DNA of 64,000 bases from Yamagishiella unicocca (lineage: Eukaryota; Chlorophyta; Chlorophyceae; Chlamydomonadales; Volvocaceae), in assembly GCA_003116995.1 (NCBI GenBank), contig BDSL01000104.1, positions 248,001 to 312,000 on the forward strand. The letters are read 5' to 3'. Both the position numbers and the translations under genes were made by a program. Under the pieces are notes generated by a model. It was not told the DNA's origin. It saw only the letters and a program-made list of their open reading frames with translations, and searched no databases. Shown here one piece after another: positions 56,901 through 64,000 of the stretch (position 1 is its first letter; each line of letters begins with the position of its first letter).

Positions 56901-59900
56901 GCCGGAAGCTGTTGCCTCCGAACCGACCAGCGTGTTTTCCTTCGCGCGCCACAGCGGTGCAATTGCTGGGAACAGCGGAATCAGTGATGTCGATGTTCAT
57001 TCCGTGTACAAATCGCCGTGCAGCCGCCTCGGCGCAGCCCCGGCCGTCTCAGCTGCAGTGAGCGACTGGTCCTTTGCGGACGGCCGTGCCATCCGGTACG
57101 ACCCTAGCGGTTACCGTAGCAGCGGCAGCAGCACCGATTTTTATGGCCCAGACGCGGATGCGACCAGGCGAGCAGCGGTGCTACTACGTACGCAAAGCGC
57201 TTCGAGGATGGCAATTGCATGGCAGGTGCGTTGTTTTTAATGTTTGGGGAGGAACGAACAGCATCGCAGAAGCTAGGTTGTGCAGCGACGGAGGGTTGCG
57301 ACTGATCGTTGCATCTCGGCCGCGTATCGGCCGCTTTACCAAGCTTCTCACGCCCACAACGACATCCTCCAACCGCAGATTCAGGAGAACCCAGCTTTTG
57401 AAGAGGACTCCGACGTGGCCACGACGTCTTCCCAGGCTGGAGATGAAGCCGACCAAAACCAAGGGACCCCGACAGCGACGAAATCTGCACCTGGGGCAAT
57501 CAACGCTGTGACACATGAGGAAGCCCGTGTCCACCGCGGCCCCTCCACCGCCGATGCTATCGGAAGCACCGGCCCAGCGGCGGGCGAGGGCGATGTACCA
57601 CCCGGCACTACACCGAGCGCAACACCTGCAGCGATGCCTGACTTGTCAACTTTAAGATGTGGTGAAAGCGCCAGCCAAAGCAGCAGCGACAGCGATAGCC
57701 CGCGCACGTGCGCCATCAACCGCATGCTTGGCTCCGGCGTTCGTGGGGGAACGGGTGCCAGCTTACGCAGGCTGCAGGGCCACTTGGGGCTCCTTCACGG
57801 CGCAATGCTGGACGAGGATGATGGCGATGACCGCCGTGACACGGCCACCAGCCGTGCCTTCCTCACCCACGGTGCTCTACCTCTGGCTATTACAAGTAGC
57901 GCTGCAGCCGCTGTCGTCGATCCGGACGTGCGATCATTAATCCTGGAGCTTGAGCATGCGCAGGCCCAGCTTCTCCAAGCGCTTGCAGTCGCAGGCGAAC
58001 CACCGCTCCCCACGCCACCCCCACCGCCCTCGCCGGCACCGCCTGTGACCTCAGCAGCGCGGGCCTCAACGGCATCAATAGCGGCGGTATCTACGTCAGC
58101 AGCCTCCGGCGCGAGCTCTATGAGCCCGAGCGGAGGCGGCGGATCGCGCACGTCCAGTGGTCTCCGCGCCAGCATTGGTAACCCGTTTGTGGCACAGGTG
58201 GCGGCATCAGCTGTGGCCAAAGCGCTGGTGCGCGTTGTGAAGCTTTCTCGTGAGAACCAAGGCCTGCAGCGGCTTAACGACCAGTTGCGGTCTGAGGTGT
58301 CGCACTCCAGCTCGACGCACCTGGAGCTGCAGGCTCGCAATAAGCTCCTGTACGCAATGTTGGCGGAGGTAAGGGAATAGGGTGAAGGGGCCGGGCAGCA
58401 AGCCCGCATCGTGATTTAGGATTGCGATGATGGGGACGGCTTCCCGGAAGACAAAGCCTTCGCGTCCCTTGCCGCCGTCCGAAATCAGCCACGCCACAAA
58501 CCCTAATTGGAGCCTCGCATGATAGGTCGAATGCGACCCTCCCACTTTCCCCGTGTAGCGCGGCCGTGAGGCGGAACACAAGGCCCAGTCGCATCAGCGC
58601 CGCCTTTTGAAGCTAGAGGCACAACTGACAGGATCACACCAACGCGTCCGGCAGCTGGAGCGTTTGCACACACAGCTCAGCTTGGAGGGGCAGCAGGCGG
58701 CGCACCAATTGCAACTTGCACAGAGCCAGGCGGCGGAGGCGGCCGCTGCCGCGGAGCTCCTTCGTGGACAAATGGTTGCACTGGAGGAGCAAGTTGAGGC
58801 GTCTCGTGTGGCTGATGAAGCTGAGCGGCGCGCAGCAGAGGCGGCGGAGGCGGCGATGGACTCCCTGCGGCTGAAGGTGACTGTGCTTGAGGAGGAGCTC
58901 AAAACTGCACGCGCTCAAGAAGACGCAGAGCGGCGAGCAGAAGAGGCGGCCGCTACCGTAGAAGCGCTGCGCGCACAAGTTGCCGCACTGGAGCAGGAAG
59001 TTAATACAGCACATGCCGCTGTGGATGATGAGCGGCGCGTGGCGGAAGAAGCGACCAAGGCAGCTACTGCGGCGAAGGCCTTGCGAACGCAGGTGGAGGC
59101 TCTGAAGGGGCAACTTGATGCAGCGAGCATTGCTGCAGATGCGGAGCGGCGCGCGGCGGCGGAGGCAGCAGCGGAAGAGGTGCGGGGAAGGGTGGCTGTT
59201 AGGACTAAACAATCATGGCATGTATGTTAGAACAGCGTTACCGTTTTCGTCGTCTCTTTCACATACGCGTGGCATTGTCACCAAGTGGCAAATTCGCTTG
59301 CCCTGTTTTACAGGAAGTGCCCTTTACCCGATACTACAGGCGGATCAGCTGCTGGAAGCATGTGCACAGGCGGAAGCACGTGCACAGCAGCTCCAGGCAG
59401 AACTCCGCGCTGCTCAATTGGAGGCTGCGCGGCTGCACCAGCTTGATGAAGAGTTGAGTGCGGCACGTGAGGATGCTGGACACCTCGCCGGGCAGCTCCA
59501 GGCCGCTGAGGATGCATTTATTGCGCAGGAGCAACAGCTGCAAGCTGAGCTGCAGGCGGCACGAATGGCAATGGCAGAGCTGACGGCGGAACGCGCTGCC
59601 GCGCGTGCGGACGTGTTGCGAAAGGAGGGCGAGGCGCAGCGGGCTTCCGTTGCAGCATTGGAGGCCCAGCGCGCGGCAGAATCGGCAGCCGCAGATGCCG
59701 TCGGTGCCAGGGCAGCTGCGAGGGAAATGCAGCAGCGACACGAAGTTGCCGTGGCAGAGGCGGAAGTTACGACTGCTGAGCTGCAGCGACAGTTGGAAGC
59801 GGTGGCATGGGAGGCTGAACGGCTCGCCGCTGAGATGGCGGAAGCGGAGAAGCGCGCGGCGGAGGCAGAAACACGGGAGGAAGGCCTGCAGGAGCAGCTG

Positions 59901-62900
59901 CAGATGGCCGTCACCGAGGCCGATCAGGCGCGACGAGAACTTGAGGAAATGCGGCACTCACACATACAGGTGCGTGCGGGCAGTAGGTACTTCATTGGGG
60001 TTCTGAGTTAAGCGAGGCGTGCTGTGCATTGCCCTCATTTTTTATGCCGGTTAGTACGAACTTCTGACAGTCAGACTGGCCGTTGGCCATCCGTGCAGCT
60101 TGTTGGCGTCGCCGTTACTGAGCCGCCTCTGCCTTAAGCGTCCAATGCTGCCAGCTGACATTGTTCCCCGACCTGTATACGCAGCTCCAGGAGGAGCTCC
60201 AACGCAATGACCGTGTGGCAATGGACTTGCTGCAACAGGCCGATGCAGCGGGCCTGGCAGCTGCCGAACAGGCCGCTCACCTGCAGCACCTACAGCGACA
60301 GCTTAACTTGCAGGTTCGTGTAGTTGCAGCGGGCAAGGGGCCGTTTGAAGTCCCAGGGTTAGCCTGATGCCTGACCAAATCAATTCGTGTCCTATCCGAT
60401 GTCGTACCGCCAATGTTGTTGGCATACTTTATGCGCAGGTGGCTGCTGCTAGCGCGGAGGCCGAGGAGCACGCTTCTATGGTTGCGGACCTCGAGATGGC
60501 ATTGGTTGCTGAGTCGGCACGCCTGCTGGAGGAGGGGCAGCGTCGCGAGCAGCTCGAGGCAGCTCATGGTTCGGAGATCCGGGAGCTGAGGGGGCAGCTG
60601 CAAGCTGCGCATGAGGGCCAACTGAGGGCGGAGACTGAGCGTGCCCAAGTACATAAGGCCCATGATATGGCGCAGGAACAGCTGCAGCAACTCTCCACCG
60701 AGCTGATGTCCGTGCGCAGTGAGCTCGAAGCTCTAGAACAGAAGCGGGCTGAGCTTGAGGCGGCCCATGCTGATTTGGTTCAGCAAGCAGGTGGGGAGGC
60801 AGCTAGCCTTGCGGCAACGCGGGACGAAATGCAGCTGCTGTGGAACCAGGTTGCCGAAGCACAGGCAGAGGCAGCAGAGCGTGAGACCGTTGGGCGGAAG
60901 CTCCAGGAGCAGCTGCGGATAGCGGAGGAGAAAGTGCAGGGCCTGCTGGACCGCTTGTTGGATGTGGAGACAAGCCATGGGTCATTGGCAGTGGAACTGG
61001 CACAGGTCCGACTGGAGCTCGCAGAGGCATGCGATGCTGGTGTGGCGGCGTCTTCCCACATGGAGGAGACCCAGGCTCGACTGGAGGGGGCCGAGCAGGA
61101 TAAATCAGCGTTGGCAGAGCGGGTGCGATGCTTGCGGCAAGAGCTGGAGGAGCAGGCTTCGCTGGCGCAGGAGCAGCTCGGGCAGGCTGAGACGCGCGCC
61201 GCGGAAGCGAAGACTGCTCTGGAGGAGGCCCGTCGGTGAGCATTGGACCAAGGGGATGGGGTGAGGCTATTAATTACGAGCTGGGACCGCAGTATTGCTA
61301 TTCCGGTCAACGTGTGTCATGTGATACTTAAGCCATAAGCCGCTACAACATCTAGGGTGCCTGTAGTTGAATAATCCTCGTCGTTGCCTACAGAGCCGCT
61401 GCCGAGTCCGAAGCCGCTCTCGTGCAGCAGCTCGCCAAGCAAGCCGCTGCAGCCCAGAACGCTATGCAAGAGGTCGATGACCGGCAGGAGCAGGTAAGCA
61501 GGGGCGTCCGTATTGGTGCCAACCCACATCCTACGTCTTGCAAGGGCCACGGTCAGGACTGAGCAGTGCCCCTACACATTGTCGTCGTAACCAGCGGCAA
61601 ACCTTAGCAAACCCTCGCGCTTTAACCCCTCGTCATCACGTGTCCGCGATACTTCCTGTCTAACACTGCTCCAACCTATCTTGCATTGCCCTACAGCTGC
61701 TGGGCCTCAGAGATGCCAATGCTCAGATGCAGGCCAACTTGGACAGCGTTGCTGCGGACCTGGCAACCGCCAGGGCTGCCCTGAGTGAACGAGAAGCGCA
61801 GCTAGCAGCCGTGAGGGAAGAACTTGAGGCAGTAGCTGCAGCCCACAAGCGGACGCTATCGGGGCTGGAGGCCCGCGGAGCAGAAGCCGAGACGCAGGCA
61901 CGGGCTGAGGCAGAGGCTCGCATTGTTGCCGAGGCGGAGGTGGAGGCGGAGCGGCGCAGGGCAGCGGACCTGGAGGCGGAGGTGTTAGTGGCCACAAGGC
62001 GACTTGTTGACCTGCAGCAGCGGTTGGAGGTGACGCAGGCGCAACTCATGGCCACTCCGGACGAACCAGCTGCCACTGCTGCCCGTCAGGCGGCGCCGGC
62101 TAGCGAAGACAGCGAGAGGCGTCTGCTGCGAAGCGCCGCAGAGATTGCGAGCGCCACACCGGAGTCGTCCTCAAAGGGCGGTGCATCGACGCCACGTGCG
62201 GGCGGTGCTAGCAGTGGTCAGGCGCACCAACAGCTCGAGCTACGCCGCAGGAGCCGTGGCGATGGGAATGCCGCATCACCTTCCACTGAGCCGCTTAGTA
62301 AGATTCAGGCCGGGGCTATGTAACCTGCCAAGTAAAATCGCATCGCTACTTCTGCAATGTCTCCGGCCTTGTGCCCATGTCTCCTTTTACTACGCGCCCT
62401 GTGGTGTTTATACTGATGACCTAGTCCGTCTTATATCGTTGTTTCGCCCTGCCCCATTGTGCCACGATCGGCCAGGTCCCAACCTGCAGCTGGCGGGCGC
62501 CGTGGTCGAGGCGCATGCGCAACTGTCCGACCTGCGCCGCCGCCATGATGACGCGGAGGAGCTAATTGCCCTCATGGGCCAGCAGCTGGCTCAGCAGCGA
62601 AGCCGGTGTGCGGGCCTGGAGAAGGAGCTGCAAGGCAGGGAGGACGAGCTGGTGGCTGCGCGGTGCGTGCGTGAGGAGGCGCTCCGTCAGCTGGAGGACG
62701 TGCAGCTAGCGCGGCAGCGTGAGACGGTTGCGTCGGCGGTCCTTGATGTCGGAAGGCCCAACCCTTGGCTCCAGCAATCGGCAACGGTGTCCATGTCGGG
62801 CGTCTTTTCATCGGCGGCTTGGTCTCCTGGCTCGTCGCTGCGCGTTGAGCGGAGCAGCATGGTCCTCATGCAGAGCCCCTCGCGGTCCATGCTGCGTGCC

Positions 62901-64000
62901 TCCCTCCCTGGCGGCGCTGGGGACGATGGGAGGCTGTCACCGCGGGCTGCTCTGGGCCGCTCCAGGGGAACCTTCGGGGCCATCGCAGAGGACTGCGCCA
63001 ACTACAGTCAGGGCGGACGCTTCACCGCAACGCCCTTCAGCCTGTGGGTGGAGCCGGGGACAGCGGGACCAGGGGCAGGCACCCTGGCTAGCCCGCTAGA
63101 TGGCTTGTCAACGATGGGGCCAACGCCGGCGCCGTACTATGACCGGGCTGGTCCAGGCACTGCCAGCTACCTTCGCAGCAGGGCCGCGCGGTCGCCAGAA
63201 GCTTCCATCTCCTTGTGCACACGCAGAGGGTCCGCCGCTGGCCGCCGCGGCACCAGCGCTTTCGACTCGCCGCAACCCCTTCGCTTCGCTCCTCTGCCGG
63301 AGCCGGCCCGCGGCTCCCAGGGGCTGCGCGCGTCCTTTGCCTCTGCCGCCGCCCTTGGAGGCGGCGCTGGCTTGGCGCCTCCTGCGGCGTTAGGTGGAAC
63401 GGGGCGCGATGGTGCCGGCGGTATGCAACTGACGGTGCAGCTGCTGGAGCTGCGCTACGCAGTTCAGCAGGTTGAGCAGGCGGCTGGAGAGTTGAGCGCT
63501 GTGCTGCTGGAGCGGGGCCAGTCGGCAGGTGGGCGGATGGGTGGCGGCGTTGAGGACGAAACATGTGCCTTGTCAGCCAACTTCGTATGGGAAACGGGCG
63601 GTGCCAGCTGCGGGCGTCTTGCATTCTCGCCTGCCGTGGATGAATGGCAGGGAGGTCTTAATCTCCGCCCAAACCTTTCTTAACTTTACCCAATTATTTG
63701 TCGCGCAAAATTCACCAGGCACGGACGCCATTTCACGCAATGCCTCATTTACGACACCGACAAAGCCCAGTACCAGCTCTGGTGGTGGTGCCGCTAGCCT
63801 CGCGACTGTTAGCCGCCGTCCGCTGGCTGGGCTGCCAGGCGACGCCGCCGCAGAGGCGGCCGCTGAGGCGGCCCTCCAGGAGCGCGCTTGGCTGGCGGAC
63901 AGTTTGGCGACCCTCACTTCTCGTGCGGGGGCGGTGGCGGCGCAGCTATCTACCTGTCTGGACGCAGCGGTGGCGTCTCGGGGCACGCAGGCGCAGGAAC
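53958..64000 (+). CDS. Giant coiled-coil protein, 3' end beyond window
   Basis: Partial gene, at least about 2,770 residues. Exons: 53958-54164, 54319-57225, 57379-58368, 58559-59179, 59340-59969, 60185-60313, 60439-61235, 61394-61493, 61697-62297, 62476-63528, 63719 to beyond 64000. Most introns are phase 0, and the joins give one frame. Residues 1 to about 1,370 are Ser/Pro/Gly/Ala-rich and mostly disordered, with an early ordered patch (AEFPYSTLKLVPEEV, HWENAVAQSIVDRLA) and an RS-dipeptide run near 56236-56294. From about 58200 to 62750 the protein is almost continuous alpha-helical coiled coil rich in Ala, Glu, Gln and Arg (for example LEEQVEASRVADEAERR). A Ser/Gly-rich stretch and another helical segment (LQERAWLADSLATL) follow at the edge. 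A structural role at the cytoskeleton, centriole/basal body or Golgi is typical of such proteins but not shown. Start chosen at the first ATG upstream of a phase-0 GTGTGT donor. Confidence 0.8.
56236..56294 (+). repeat. Short in-frame repeat coding an RS-dipeptide run
   Basis: Imperfect 12-bp units of the AGGTCCCGATCA type inside the large second exon of the coiled-coil gene code an alternating Arg-Ser stretch with one Gly interruption. RS runs occur in splicing factors, but nothing else in this protein indicates that function. Confidence 0.85.

Overview
The window looks like nuclear DNA from a chlorophycean green alga of the Chlamydomonas/Volvox group. It is GC-rich and intron-dense, with GTGAGT/GTGCGY donors, TGTAA motifs downstream of genes, CAG/CAA polyglutamine tracts and minisatellites inside introns. 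Two short runs of the Chlamydomonas-type telomere unit TTTTAGGG are also present. The UMP1 protein is closest to the plant form. Genus and species cannot be fixed from sequence alone. All exon models below were assembled by hand from splice signals and reading-frame continuity, without transcripts or homology searches.

Layout, left to right. (1) 313-8697 minus: a 12-exon GAF plus tyrosine-kinase-like protein kinase whose introns carry large minisatellites. (2) 9380-16379 plus: a protein with an N-terminal GYF-type domain and a glutamine tract of about 150 residues. (3) 17085-17510 minus: the proteasome maturation factor UMP1. (4) 17984-28416 plus: a complete four-domain voltage-gated cation channel with an EEEE filter. 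(5) 31358-42836 minus: a second complete four-domain channel, tail-to-tail with the first, with an S-E-S-E filter. (6) 43541-49735: a gene-poor, duplicated tract with an orphan SOUL exon, a 15-bp minisatellite and one small ORF. (7) 49491-53528 minus: a DUF2358 + SOUL haem-binding-type protein. (8) 53958 to the right edge, plus: a very large coiled-coil protein cut by the window.

The most notable feature is the channel pair. Many exon lengths match to the nucleotide. Some exons (domain II pore turret, domain IV pore loop, part of domain III) are almost identical in DNA, while neighbouring exons and cytoplasmic loops differ freely. That patchwork suggests gene conversion between inverted copies. 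Despite it, the minus-strand paralog has Ser instead of Glu at the filter positions of domains I and III, so its ion selectivity should differ. The genes differ at several intron positions, and the minus-strand gene carries an interstitial telomere repeat in an intron.

Apart from the channel pair the genes have no evident shared pathway. Three neighbour pairs are divergent with short shared upstream regions (kinase/GYF protein, UMP1/channel 1, SOUL/coiled-coil protein). Two pairs are convergent (GYF protein/UMP1, channel 1/channel 2).
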